The notes under the pieces are model-generated. The model worked only from the letters and a program-made list of their open reading frames with translations, was not told the origin of the DNA and made no database searches. A stretch of 64,000 bases of DNA from CAZKJL01 sp964611095. Lineage in GTDB: Bacteria > Patescibacteriota > Gracilibacteria > Peribacterales > Peribacteraceae. Shown here in pieces: positions 16,553 to 24,629 of the stretch (positions are counted from its first letter, which is position 1; each line of letters starts with the position of its first letter). Where the stretch lies: assembly GCA_964611095.1 (NCBI GenBank), contig CAZSWJ010000002.1, positions 1-64,000 on the forward strand. Reading direction: 5' to 3'. The position numbers were made by a program, and so were the translations under genes.

Positions 16553-18094
16553 TCAATTTCCATCAACGGAACACAATCGCCGCGGACTCGAGACGATGTC
16601 CGTGGCGAAATGCGTCGTGACGTAGTACTGACCGTCTTTCACGGCGATACCCACGCCGATCATGGTGAACTTATCGCTCACGATGGCATTGAAGTGCGGA
16701 CGGTATGAAGCGTCTTGCTCGTTCATGTAGAACTTGAACGTCTCGGACATCGCATCGATGAGCCGCTCGGTGCAGTCGCCGCTCTTGCACGAGTACGGAC
16801 CCCGGCCGATGTTCTCGGTGAACGTGATGCCGCCGACATTCCTGAATTCGAGGCCGAGATCTTTGAACCAGTTCTGGATGGCTGCGTAGTTGTATGCACC
16901 CTGTGTGCCTTCACGTACGTGATCGATGCGCCCGCGCCGCGCGGCGACGTTGGACCAGATGGCGGCACTGCGGCTGAGGTACGGGTTGAACGTGTAACGG
17001 GGCAAATCCCTGCGCTCGCGCTCGGCGTTGTACAGGTCCAGCCACGCTTGGCGAACACGACGCAGATCGATGTTCGGAATCTCCGAGTCCTCGGACTTCA
17101 CGCACTGTGGCGAGAGGAGATCGTCACCCGTCAGGCTCGGTCTGTCCTCGACGTGTTGCTCTAACCGCCAGATCATCTCCGCAAGCTCCCCACGGGAAAT
17201 CGGCGCATCGACGGTGCGAATGGAGACGGGCATGGCGCGACGGTCGGCGACCGCGCGAATGAACTTCTCGTACCACAGCGGACTTTCGTGTGGAGATTCC
17301 AGCTCCAACGCTTGAATGACGAGCTTGCTCGCCTCGGCGACGGTGACGCTCTGCGCGGGTTTGAAGGTGCCGTCTTTGTAGCCCCGAATCAGTCCGCCGC
17401 GATATGCCCTGCGCAGATACAAGTTGTACCAGGCGCGAGAGTCCAGATCGCTGAACGGGAGCGCCGTATCGGTGAATGCGTACTCGCTCTTTTCCCGCTC
17501 GATGTAGTCGTACGGCAGTATGGCCTGCGTGAGAATTTTGACGATCTCGGCACGGGTGACATTGCGTTCGGGGCGGAACGTCCCGTCGCCGTAGCCGCTG
17601 ATGACTTCGTCGTCGCGCAGTGCATCGATGGCCTGCGCGTACGGGTGGCTCGCGGGAACGTCGGAAAAAGGAATCTCACGAGGCGACGACCTCTCCAGTG
17701 AACGGAACCAGGCGACGTCCTCTCTTGCCTCATCCACACCGCGCGTACCGTCGCAAAGAGTGGCGAGGAGCGAACCGTCGGTTTCGGCATCGGCGTACAC
17801 GACGTAACTCTTGCCGATGAGAATCTCGATGCCGCAGAGTCCGTCGCTCGTGGGGACTTCGATATCGATGCTCTGCTGCGCGACTCCCTTCCAGGGCTCC
17901 GTCACGTTGAAGCGGACGACGGTCCACGATTCCCCGCGGGATGACTTGACGTATCGAACCGCGGTTCCGATGAACGCTTCCTTGGCATCGGCGAATTTGT
18001 CCCACGGAGTCTTGTCGATGCAGCTGCACGCAAGAGCCGAACCGGCCAAAGACCAGAGGATAAAACATGTAACAAATCGTTGGGGGAGCGTCAT
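16553..18094 (-). CDS. Secreted NTR-like/SLH/CAP-domain protein
   Basis: A 513-residue exported protein starting at ATG 18094. The signal peptide ends LAGSALACSC. The mature start CSCIDKTPWDKFADAKEAFI resembles the NTR/TIMP-like fold (CSC and a conserved FIGTAV). Two clear SLH motifs follow at about 165-280 (FSDVPASHPYAQAIDALRDD, GYGDGTFRPERNVTRAEIVK; FSDLDSRAWYNLYLRRAYRG, GYKDGTFKPAQSVTVAEASK), plus a degenerate third. A CAP/SCP domain fills about 360-505 (WLDLYNAERERRDLPRY, FTENIGRGPYSC, FNAIVSDKFTMIGVGIAVKD). SLH motifs tether proteins to cell-wall polymers. Its promoter end faces tRNA-Tyr on the same strand. Confidence 0.82.
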   Translation of the reverse strand: MTLPQRFVTCFILWSLAGSALACSCIDKTPWDKFADAKEAFIGTAVRYVKSSRGESWTVVRFNVTEPWKGVAQQSIDIEVPTSDGLCGIEILIGKSYVVYADAETDGSLLATLCDGTRGVDEAREDVAWFRSLERSSPREIPFSDVPASHPYAQAIDALRDDEVISGYGDGTFRPERNVTRAEIVKILTQAILPYDYIEREKSEYAFTDTALPFSDLDSRAWYNLYLRRAYRGGLIRGYKDGTFKPAQSVTVAEASKLVIQALELESPHESPLWYEKFIRAVADRRAMPVSIRTVDAPISRGELAEMIWRLEQHVEDRPSLTGDDLLSPQCVKSEDSEIPNIDLRRVRQAWLDLYNAERERRDLPRYTFNPYLSRSAAIWSNVAARRGRIDHVREGTQGAYNYAAIQNWFKDLGLEFRNVGGITFTENIGRGPYSCKSGDCTERLIDAMSETFKFYMNEQDASYRPHFNAIVSDKFTMIGVGIAVKDGQYYVTTHFATDIVSSPRRLCSVDGN

Positions 18095-18166
18095 AAGCGG
18101 TATACGGTGACACGAGAAAACGACCCTTGCAAGATGTAAAACCGGCCGAAAAACGATGGAATAACG

Positions 18167-18252
18167 TGGTGGGCCGGGAAGGATTCGAACCTTCGAAGGC
18201 ATAAGCCGTCAGATTTACAGTCTGATGCATTTGGCCACTTTGCTACCGACCC
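18167..18252 (-). tRNA. tRNA-Tyr (GTA)
   Basis: An 86-nt tRNA: acceptor GGGTCGG/CCGGCCC with one G-U pair, anticodon stem TCAGA/TCTGA around loop CTGTAAA (anticodon GTA), a long class II variable arm (CGGCTTATGCCTTCG region), and T loop TTCGAAT. CCA is encoded at 18167-18169, unlike tRNA-His above. Same strand as the candidate RNA upstream, possibly co-transcribed. Confidence 0.95.
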
Positions 18253-18289
18253 ACGATGTTAAGAGCCCGCGAATTGTACGTGCGCTAAG

Positions 18290-18448
18290 GATAAACGGCA
18301 ACAGGCCATCCATAGTGCGAAAAGCGGAGCCGGAAAGCATCCGCAATGAGTACCGAGTGAGTGAACACTGCGGGTAGAAGGAATTTGGGTTCCCTCAGGT
18401 AGGTCTTTCCGGCTCCATGCCTGTAACCGGGTGACAATGGTCGCAGGC
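18290..18448 (-). ncRNA. Candidate structured small RNA of unknown family
   Basis: A strong minus-strand promoter fires into a 300-bp gap without an ORF. The predicted transcript opens with a hairpin closed by GCCTG/CAGGC (18444-18448 with 18419-18423). A perfect 12-bp stem GGAGCCGGAAAG/CTTTCCGGCTCC (arms near 18406-18417 and 18330-18341) then encloses a further CCGCA/TGCGG stem. I could not match it to 6S, SRP, tmRNA or RNase P signatures. The 3' end is undefined because no T-run follows and tRNA-Tyr is next downstream. Confidence 0.45.
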
Positions 18449-18454
18449 AAAAAT

Positions 18455-18482
18455 ATTATACGATATTTCCACTAAATAACAA
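18455..18482 (-). promoter_or_regulatory. Promoter of the candidate small RNA
   Basis: Minus strand: TTGTTA (18482-18477), a 16-bp spacer and a perfect TATAAT (18460-18455), with a start expected near 18448. Back-to-back with the promoter of the histone-like gene. Confidence 0.6.
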
Positions 18483-18495
18483 CAAGTGAACTGAC

Positions 18496-18525
18496 TTGTG
18501 TTTTGCCTCCCTACCCCCCTAGAAT
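18496..18525 (+). promoter_or_regulatory. Promoter of the histone-like gene
   Basis: TTGTGT (18496-18501), an 18-bp pyrimidine-rich spacer and TAGAAT (18520-18525). This gives a leader of roughly 24 nt without a Shine-Dalgarno. Confidence 0.45.
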
Positions 18526-18555
18526 CGTGTTCACTTACCCATTCCCCATTTTTCC

Positions 18556-18720
18556 ATGATCGTTCAGTCCCACGTTAAGGAAACTCTCTCCAAGATGGGC
18601 CTCCGCTGCGGTGGCGATTTCTGCGATGCTCTCGCAAAGGCCGCTGAGGAGCTCGTAAAGAAGGCAGCTTGGCGCTGCAAGGAGAACAAGCGTCAGACCG
18701 TCTACGGTTGCGACTGCTAA
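18556..18720 (+). CDS. 54-residue histone-fold-like, cysteine-rich protein
   Basis: A short gene with its own promoter and a strong terminator. The protein starts MIVQSHVKETLSKMGLRCGG, continues DFCDALAKAAEELVKKAAWR and ends CKENKRQTVYGCDC. The order matches bacterial histone-fold proteins: a short first helix, a GL..GGDF loop, a long helix (A.AAEELVKKAA.R.K), then an N-x-R-x-TV..D-like loop. The chain stops where the third helix would begin, as in α3-truncated prokaryotic histones. Cys residues at 18, 23, 41, 52 and 54 are unusual and could bind metal or form disulfides. DNA binding is inferred from the basic KKAAWRCKENKR face. A non-histone small Zn protein is the alternative. Confidence 0.65.
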   Translation: MIVQSHVKETLSKMGLRCGGDFCDALAKAAEELVKKAAWRCKENKRQTVYGCDC

Positions 18721-18741
18721 TTCCCTAACTCGAATCTAAGA

Positions 18742-18771
18742 AGCGCCCTCCGTAAGGTCGGCGCTTTTTTT
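18742..18771 (+). terminator. Intrinsic terminator after the histone-like gene
   Basis: AGCGCC (18742-18747) pairs with GGCGCT (18760-18765), followed by a run of seven T. Confidence 0.8.
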
Positions 18772-18813
18772 GTGCAACGACAAAAACACGATCGCACGTA
18801 TCAGTACCTAGAA

Positions 18814-21408
18814 TTACTCTCCCTTCATTGCCGCTTCGATCATCGGCGAAAGCTCATTCTCGAAGGATTCGTGCGTGACGTTGTCTTGGAAGTCGTACGT
18901 CTTGATGCTGGACATCAAGAGGCGGTAGCCGATCTGATCCACAGCCTCTTTATTCCCGATGTTCGAATTGTCACGACGAAGCCTCTCCGAAAGTTCGTAC
19001 ACCCATCGCATGTGCCTTCGCATCATCGCTCCCACGAAATCGTAGGCGGAGTACACATTCCTCACGCCGTTATTCTCGGCCCAGCGCAGCACGACGTTCT
19101 CGCGCAAACTTTCGCCAGCCGAAGATGTCCGTGAAGTTCGATGCACATGATCTGACACTGGAACGGTATCGGGCATGCGTCCCGTTCGTACGCCAAACTC
19201 TCCGATTGCCGCGATGACAAGCTGGTCGCGATAAAATTGCATGATGTCACCGTCACCCTGAGGATTGTAGCGATCGATAATGCCGTCGACGGACATGGCG
19301 AGGAATGACCTGATGTCCGAATCGGGTACGCCGACGAAGCCCGAGGCAGCCTTTCCTTTCTTGAGCGCATTGAATCCAACGGCCAAACACCTCTCTCGTG
19401 CGACGCGCACTGCACTCTCATATGTGAAGTTCGGGTCGATACGTCCATTGAATTTCAGCTGAACGGAATTTTTGAAGTTGCGCTGACGAAGAGCTTCGGC
19501 ATCCAGTTCCGGAGTGAGTGCAGGAGTGCTTGGCTGCGCCGCCTCGGCGTGAACTTCGGTCAGTGCGACGGTTGTTGCTACGGGTGCCGGCGGAGCTTCG
19601 GGCGCAACGGGTGCCTCGGGCTCACTCGGCTCCGAAGGTACGGCAAAAGCGGCCTGCTCCAGTGTGGATTCCACATGTGCCACGATAGTCTCTGCAGCTG
19701 CGATGATATCGGCAGGCGGTGCCGCAGGTTGCTCAGGTGTCACCGGAGCGGCCTGCGCCTGTGCGCGAGCCACGAGTTCCTCATAACGCTGCTGGACGAG
19801 CGTCGCCAGAGTCAGCAGCAGAGGATCCTCAAGAGATTCGCTCAGTTCGATGAGAACCTGTGGGAAATATCCCAATTCGCTGAGGGCTTCATTTCTTTTT
19901 TTAATTTCCACAGTACCTTTGGCTGGTGGCACGGTCGCCTGGACGGCCTCAGGTTCTAGGGGTGCAGCCGCAGCTACGGGGGTCGGGGATGAAGCCTGCA
20001 CATCCGGTGCGGGCGGAGCGACTGTTTGTACTCCATTCGACGGAGCATCCTCTGCCGGAGCGTCGGATGTGGACGCAGCGGGGACGACTGCGGGAGAACC
20101 GTTCAAACGGGCTTCGAACGTTGCTTTTTTTCTTCGCCACTCACAGAACGTTGGATATGGAACATTGTAGAGCTCGAGAATGACACGAATGGCACCCGTT
20201 TGTCCTCCGTGTGTATTCGCAAGGTTGATAAGAATCAGTTTTTGCTCATCGTTCCAACGACCTTCAAAACCCGCCACGGGCAAACGTTCATCTCGCTGTA
20301 GCGTGCTCACGTCTCCGTTTGTCGGAGGCGCTCCATTTGTGGCTTCTGCGCCTGACGGTGCTCCGTTCGATGTCGTTGCATCGGCGTGCGATGCGGGAGC
20401 TGCGCCCGCCCGCGCTTCGATCTCCGCGCGTTTTTTGACCCATGCATAATATGTGGGTTCGGAAACCGGATATGGTACCAACGTTGACTTCACGCTTATC
20501 CCGGACCGCTGCCGCGCCAGAACCAAATCGAGAAGAATCAATTTCTGCGAATCCAACCAACGTCCTTCAAATCCAAGGTCGGGGAGACGAGGATCTCTCA
20601 CCTGCTCCATGCTTCCGGCGGGAGCGCCATTTGCAGCATCACCATTGGAAGCGGCATGTGATGCGGCCGCAGAGCTCTGAGCGGACAGCTCATCGGAATC
20701 TTTCACATTCGACGGCATACTCGCGACACCATCGATGTTCATGCCCGTCGCCCTCGCCTTGATGAGAAGAATATTTTTCCTCCAGTGCTGGTGGGTGCTG
20801 TTTGGAATGCTGTAGATGCGAAGAAGATCCGTGATGCTCTCTCCGTGAGACAGCTGTTGGTCCACAAACGCCAAAAACACAAGGATCTGATTCTCGTTCC
20901 ATGTGAGATAGTCATCGGGAACATCCGGACGATCTTGCCCCCACAGTCGTTCCTCGGCTTGCTTTACGGAAAGGCCGCCTTTCAGGGCAGCCGGTTTGCG
21001 CGCATCCGCACGAATCTGAGGTGTGCGAGGTCTTGGAACCTCACAGACGATCTTTTCCGGCCTTTTGGCAGGCGCGGGCTTCAGCGATGCGGGGTTTTTG
21101 GCGAGGTCTCTGATGCGACCGCGGAATTCCTCAAGAACGGCGACCACTTCTCTGCCGTGTGCTTGAATCGCCTTATTGGGATCGATATCCACGGCCTGCA
21201 AAATGTGAAATGCGCGTCCGAAGATCATCGAACCGCCGCTCGGCTGCACGCGCTCCTCATTGAATCGGTGTGAAATATCTGTTTCCACTTTCCCTCTCGT
21301 GTCGGAAGGGTCGGGCCGGTTGGACATATCGACGAGTCTTTGCACCATTGGAGCGGGAGTGTACATCGAAAAATCACTCAAGCAAGAAGCCTGCGACGGT
21401 GCATGCAC
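18814..21408 (-). CDS. Hypothetical protein with three HTH-like repeats (864 aa)
   Basis: An unrecognised 864-residue protein. Between about residues 160 and 440, three diverged repeats of about 55-60 residues each run W-x-(N/D)-x-(Q)...LILL.L followed by a helix-turn-helix-like end: STHQHWRKNILLIKARA, EPTYYAWVKKRAEIEARAG and YPTFCEWRRKKATFEARL. These resemble DNA-binding helices of transposase-type regulators. Low-complexity Ala/Pro/Thr linkers separate them and continue to about residue 640. The last 220 residues are a charged globular domain (FNALKKGKAASGFVGVPDSD, RRHMRWVYELSERLRRDN). In-frame ATGs at 21366 and 21348 are alternative starts. It follows the transporter operon on the same strand. 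Confidence 0.7.
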   Translation of the reverse strand: MHAPSQASCLSDFSMYTPAPMVQRLVDMSNRPDPSDTRGKVETDISHRFNEERVQPSGGSMIFGRAFHILQAVDIDPNKAIQAHGREVVAVLEEFRGRIRDLAKNPASLKPAPAKRPEKIVCEVPRPRTPQIRADARKPAALKGGLSVKQAEERLWGQDRPDVPDDYLTWNENQILVFLAFVDQQLSHGESITDLLRIYSIPNSTHQHWRKNILLIKARATGMNIDGVASMPSNVKDSDELSAQSSAAASHAASNGDAANGAPAGSMEQVRDPRLPDLGFEGRWLDSQKLILLDLVLARQRSGISVKSTLVPYPVSEPTYYAWVKKRAEIEARAGAAPASHADATTSNGAPSGAEATNGAPPTNGDVSTLQRDERLPVAGFEGRWNDEQKLILINLANTHGGQTGAIRVILELYNVPYPTFCEWRRKKATFEARLNGSPAVVPAASTSDAPAEDAPSNGVQTVAPPAPDVQASSPTPVAAAAPLEPEAVQATVPPAKGTVEIKKRNEALSELGYFPQVLIELSESLEDPLLLTLATLVQQRYEELVARAQAQAAPVTPEQPAAPPADIIAAAETIVAHVESTLEQAAFAVPSEPSEPEAPVAPEAPPAPVATTVALTEVHAEAAQPSTPALTPELDAEALRQRNFKNSVQLKFNGRIDPNFTYESAVRVARERCLAVGFNALKKGKAASGFVGVPDSDIRSFLAMSVDGIIDRYNPQGDGDIMQFYRDQLVIAAIGEFGVRTGRMPDTVPVSDHVHRTSRTSSAGESLRENVVLRWAENNGVRNVYSAYDFVGAMMRRHMRWVYELSERLRRDNSNIGNKEAVDQIGYRLLMSSIKTYDFQDNVTHESFENELSPMIEAAMKGE

Positions 21409-21433
21409 TGCGCTGCACGGTGCTCACGAAAAA

Positions 21434-22648
21434 TCACTCGAACCTCAGCGCTTCCATCGGACTCAGGTTTGCAGCCTTCTTCGCCGGGAAGATGCCGAAC
21501 ACGAGTCCGGTGCCGACTGCCATGGCGAGCGCCATGAACACGGCGGAGAAGGACAAGATGTAGTTGAGTTCGCCCAGCGCCTTTGCCGCAAGCTGCGTGA
21601 GGAACCATCCGCAGAACGTCCCGATGACGAGCCCGATGATGCCGCCCGTGACGGTGAGCGACACGGCCTCGATGAGGAACTGCAGGAGGATGTCGCCCTT
21701 GCGTGCGCCGATCGCCTTCCGCAGACCGATCTCGCGCGTACGTTCGGTGACGGACACAAGCATGATGTTCATGATGCCGATGCCTCCGACGAGCAGCGAA
21801 ATGGCGGCGACGAGCGAGAGGAACACCGTGAGCCCGAGCGTGATGGACCCCACGGTCTGCGTGATCTGCTCGGCGCTGCGGGCAATGAAGTCGTCTTTGT
21901 CCGGATCGTTCTCCGGATTTTTGATGTCGTGCCGCTGACGGAGAAGCTCGGTGATGTCTTGCTTGGCCAGCTCCGGGTCTCCGACGGACTTAAGCGTCAT
22001 GTAGGACAAATACTTCTGTCCGCTCACGGCGCGGGCCGTCGTGAACGGAATGAACACGGGCTTGTCCAAATCCTGGAGCAGGAACGAACCGAGGCCCTTG
22101 AGGACGCCGACGATGGTGAACGACGCATCGCCGATCTCGATTTTCTTGCCGACGGGATCGACGTTGCCGAACAGATCCAGCGCGGTCTGGTAACCGAGAA
22201 CGGCCACGGACTTCGCGCCGTCGACGTCGCTGTCTTCGATGAGCCTGCCGTGATCCAGCTTCAGTCCGTAGTTTCCGAAGATTTCTTTCCTGGCACCCAT
22301 GACCATGGGAGACACCTCCTCTTTGCTGTACTTCACCGGCTTGGAGACGAGGATGACCGGCACGACGCTCTCCACCGTGGAAAGTTTTTTGACGGCTTCG
22401 TAGTCCTCCACCGTGAGGCTGTCGAGGTTGCCTCCGAATTTCTCGAAGCCCGTGGGGAACACGTCCATGGTGTTCGTGCCGAAGGATTCCACCTGCACGA
22501 GGATGTAGTTCTGGAACGTGCGGCCGATACTCACCATCATGACGACGGACGCGACGCCGATGATGATGCCGAGCATGGTGAGGAGCGATCGGTTCTTGTT
22601 CACCATGATCGCGCGCAGAGCCGTTGAGAGAGTGTCGGAGAACAGCAT
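21434..22648 (-). CDS. MacB/FtsX-type ABC transporter permease (second copy)
   Basis: 404 residues from ATG 22648. An N-terminal helix precedes LLTMLGIIIGVASVVMMVSI, the classic MacB-PCD start. A periplasmic-type domain spans about 45-270, followed by three C-terminal helices of the FtsX domain with MLVSVTERTREIGLRKAIGA (the cytosolic coupling segment). The start overlaps the stop of the upstream paralogue by one base (TAATG), so translation is coupled. It is clearly homologous to the preceding permease along its whole length. The pair probably forms a heterodimer served by the ATPase two genes upstream. A longer frame from 22741 would antedate the coupled start and is rejected. Confidence 0.88.
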   Translation of the reverse strand: MLFSDTLSTALRAIMVNKNRSLLTMLGIIIGVASVVMMVSIGRTFQNYILVQVESFGTNTMDVFPTGFEKFGGNLDSLTVEDYEAVKKLSTVESVVPVILVSKPVKYSKEEVSPMVMGARKEIFGNYGLKLDHGRLIEDSDVDGAKSVAVLGYQTALDLFGNVDPVGKKIEIGDASFTIVGVLKGLGSFLLQDLDKPVFIPFTTARAVSGQKYLSYMTLKSVGDPELAKQDITELLRQRHDIKNPENDPDKDDFIARSAEQITQTVGSITLGLTVFLSLVAAISLLVGGIGIMNIMLVSVTERTREIGLRKAIGARKGDILLQFLIEAVSLTVTGGIIGLVIGTFCGWFLTQLAAKALGELNYILSFSAVFMALAMAVGTGLVFGIFPAKKAANLSPMEALRFE

Positions 22649-23874
22649 TATTCGTAGCGGAGGGCGGCAATGGGATGCAGAGAAGCGGCGCGGCGTGCGG
22701 GCGAAATGCCGAAGATGAGTCCGGTGAGAAGCGCCATGCAAAACGCCACGACGGTGGACTTGATCGACACCGCAAAGACGTACGTGGACAGCAGCTTCGT
22801 GACGATGGCCGCCGCGAAGAACGCGATGGCGATGCCGCCGACCACGCCGACGAATCCGCCGATGAGCGTCAGGAAAATCGCTTCGAGCAAGAATTGCAGG
22901 AGAATGTCCCTGCCCTTGGCACCGAGTGCTTTGCGGAGTCCGATTTCCTGGAACCGCTCGGTGACGGACACGAGCATGATGTTCATGATGCCGATGCCGC
23001 CGACGAGCAGCGAAATGGCGGCGATGGTCGTGATGAACATCGTGAGTCCGAGCGAGACGGAGCTGAGGATTTCATTGGCCTGGGCGGACGAACGCACGAT
23101 GAAGTCGTCCTTTTTGGGATCGTCCTGGGGATTGTCGATGCCGTGGCGGCGACGCAGCAGCGTTTTCACGTCGTCGAAGGCGAGTTCGAACTCGCCCGTA
23201 GCCTCCATGGTGACGTAGTTCAAATATTTTTGGCCCGTGGCTTCCTTGGCGACGGAATACGGCACGTAGACGCGATCGTCGGCGTTTTGGAAAAACTGGG
23301 AACCGAGCGAATTCGTGACGCCGATGACGGTGAAGTGCTTGTCCCCGATCTTCAGGCGCTTGCCGAGAGGATCGATGGACCCGAAGAATTTCTCGACGGT
23401 GTCGGGCGCGAGCACGGCGACTTCCTTGCCGCCTTCGATGTCGTCACGGTCGATGAGGCGACCCTGCGCGGCACGGATGTTCTGGTTCTTGAAGAAGTTC
23501 TCCGTAATGCCGAACACCTGCGGATTTCCTTCCTCGCGACCGTACGACGTGACGCCTTTCAGGAAAATGACGGGTGCGAAGTTCTGGACGGTCTTGAGCG
23601 TCTCCAGCTCGCGGAGATCCTCGAACGTCAAGCTGTCGTGACCGGTGGCGATGGCCTGCGGTCCTCCTTCCTGCTGCCCGGGAAAGATCACCATGCTCTT
23701 GGGTCCGAGACTGCTGATCTGCCCCAGAATGACGCCTTCCATGCTTTGACCGACCGAGCTCATGAGCACGACGGAACCCACGCCGATGATGATGCCGAGC
23801 ATCGTGAGGAGCGAACGCATGGCGTTCACCGTCACTCCCTTGAATGCCGCTCTCATGGTGTCGGAAAGTCGCAT
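22648..23874 (-). CDS. MacB/FtsX-type ABC transporter permease (first copy)
   Basis: 408 residues: N-terminal membrane helix with SLLTMLGIIIGVGSVVLMSS, a large extracytoplasmic domain, then three helices including SLLVGGIGIMNIMLVSVTER and the coupling motif FQEIGLRKALGAKGRD. It lies 15 bp after the ATPase gene. MacB-type systems work by mechanotransmission and move peptides, lipoproteins or drugs out of the cell envelope rather than using a channel. The substrate is unknown. This organism type lacks a TolC-bearing outer membrane, so the export geometry must differ from E. coli MacAB. Confidence 0.88.
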   Translation of the reverse strand: MRLSDTMRAAFKGVTVNAMRSLLTMLGIIIGVGSVVLMSSVGQSMEGVILGQISSLGPKSMVIFPGQQEGGPQAIATGHDSLTFEDLRELETLKTVQNFAPVIFLKGVTSYGREEGNPQVFGITENFFKNQNIRAAQGRLIDRDDIEGGKEVAVLAPDTVEKFFGSIDPLGKRLKIGDKHFTVIGVTNSLGSQFFQNADDRVYVPYSVAKEATGQKYLNYVTMEATGEFELAFDDVKTLLRRRHGIDNPQDDPKKDDFIVRSSAQANEILSSVSLGLTMFITTIAAISLLVGGIGIMNIMLVSVTERFQEIGLRKALGAKGRDILLQFLLEAIFLTLIGGFVGVVGGIAIAFFAAAIVTKLLSTYVFAVSIKSTVVAFCMALLTGLIFGISPARRAASLHPIAALRYE

Positions 23875-23889
23875 GGAAAGCGGGAGGAA

Positions 23890-24627
23890 TTACTTCAGGT
23901 GATTTTTCTGTCCCGCCAGCACTCGCTTGAAATCGGTGCTGTCGGTGACGATGCGTCCGTCTTTGATGTGAATGATGCGCTTGGCGTGTTCGGCCGTGGC
24001 GCGTTCGTGGGTGACCAAGATGATGGTGTGTCCTTCGTCGTTCAATTTCTGGAGCACCTGCATGACGGCCACGCCGGAGACCGAGTCCAGGTTTCCCGTG
24101 GGCTCGTCGGCGAAAATGACGTCCGGATTGGTGACGAGCGCGCGAGCGATGGCCACGCGCTGCTTCTGTCCGCCGGAGAGCTGACTGCTCAAGTAATCTT
24201 TACGATCGGTAAGTCCGACGATGTCGATGGCCTTGAGCGTCCGCTCCTCGCGCTCCGAGGGCGGAATACTGGGATGATAGAGGAGCGGCAACATGACGTT
24301 GTCCATCACCGTGGTGCGCGGGAGCAGGTTGAACGCCTGGAACACGAAACTCACGCGCGTGGCGCGGATGCGTGCCAATTCGTCATCGTCGAACGTCTGC
24401 GTCAGCTGGCCCTGGAAGAGGAACCTGCCGCCGGTGTAGCCGTCCAAGAATCCGAGGATGTGCATGAGCGTGGACTTGCCCGAGCCGGAGGGACCCATGA
24501 TGGAGACGAACTCTCCTTTGTTGATCTTCAGATTGATGTCGAAAAGAACGGGCGTCACGACGCCGTCGTTTTCGTAGGACTTGCTCAAGTCCTGCAATTC
24601 GATGAGCGGAGAACCGAGCTTCGACAT
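23890..24627 (-). CDS. ABC transporter ATP-binding protein, MacB/LolD type
   Basis: A 245-residue ATPase with all motifs: Walker A GPSGSGKST (about 42-50), Q-loop in FVFQAFNLLPRTTVMDN, signature LSGGQKQR, Walker B VIFADEPTGNLDS and H-loop THERAT. The sequence around LDGYTGGRFLFQG is typical of the LolD/MacB subfamily. It is 3 bp from the adaptor gene upstream and 15 bp from the permease downstream, so it powers the two FtsX-type permeases of this operon. Confidence 0.95.
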   Translation of the reverse strand: MSKLGSPLIELQDLSKSYENDGVVTPVLFDINLKINKGEFVSIMGPSGSGKSTLMHILGFLDGYTGGRFLFQGQLTQTFDDDELARIRATRVSFVFQAFNLLPRTTVMDNVMLPLLYHPSIPPSEREERTLKAIDIVGLTDRKDYLSSQLSGGQKQRVAIARALVTNPDVIFADEPTGNLDSVSGVAVMQVLQKLNDEGHTIILVTHERATAEHAKRIIHIKDGRIVTDSTDFKRVLAGQKNHLK

Positions 24628-24629
24628 GG

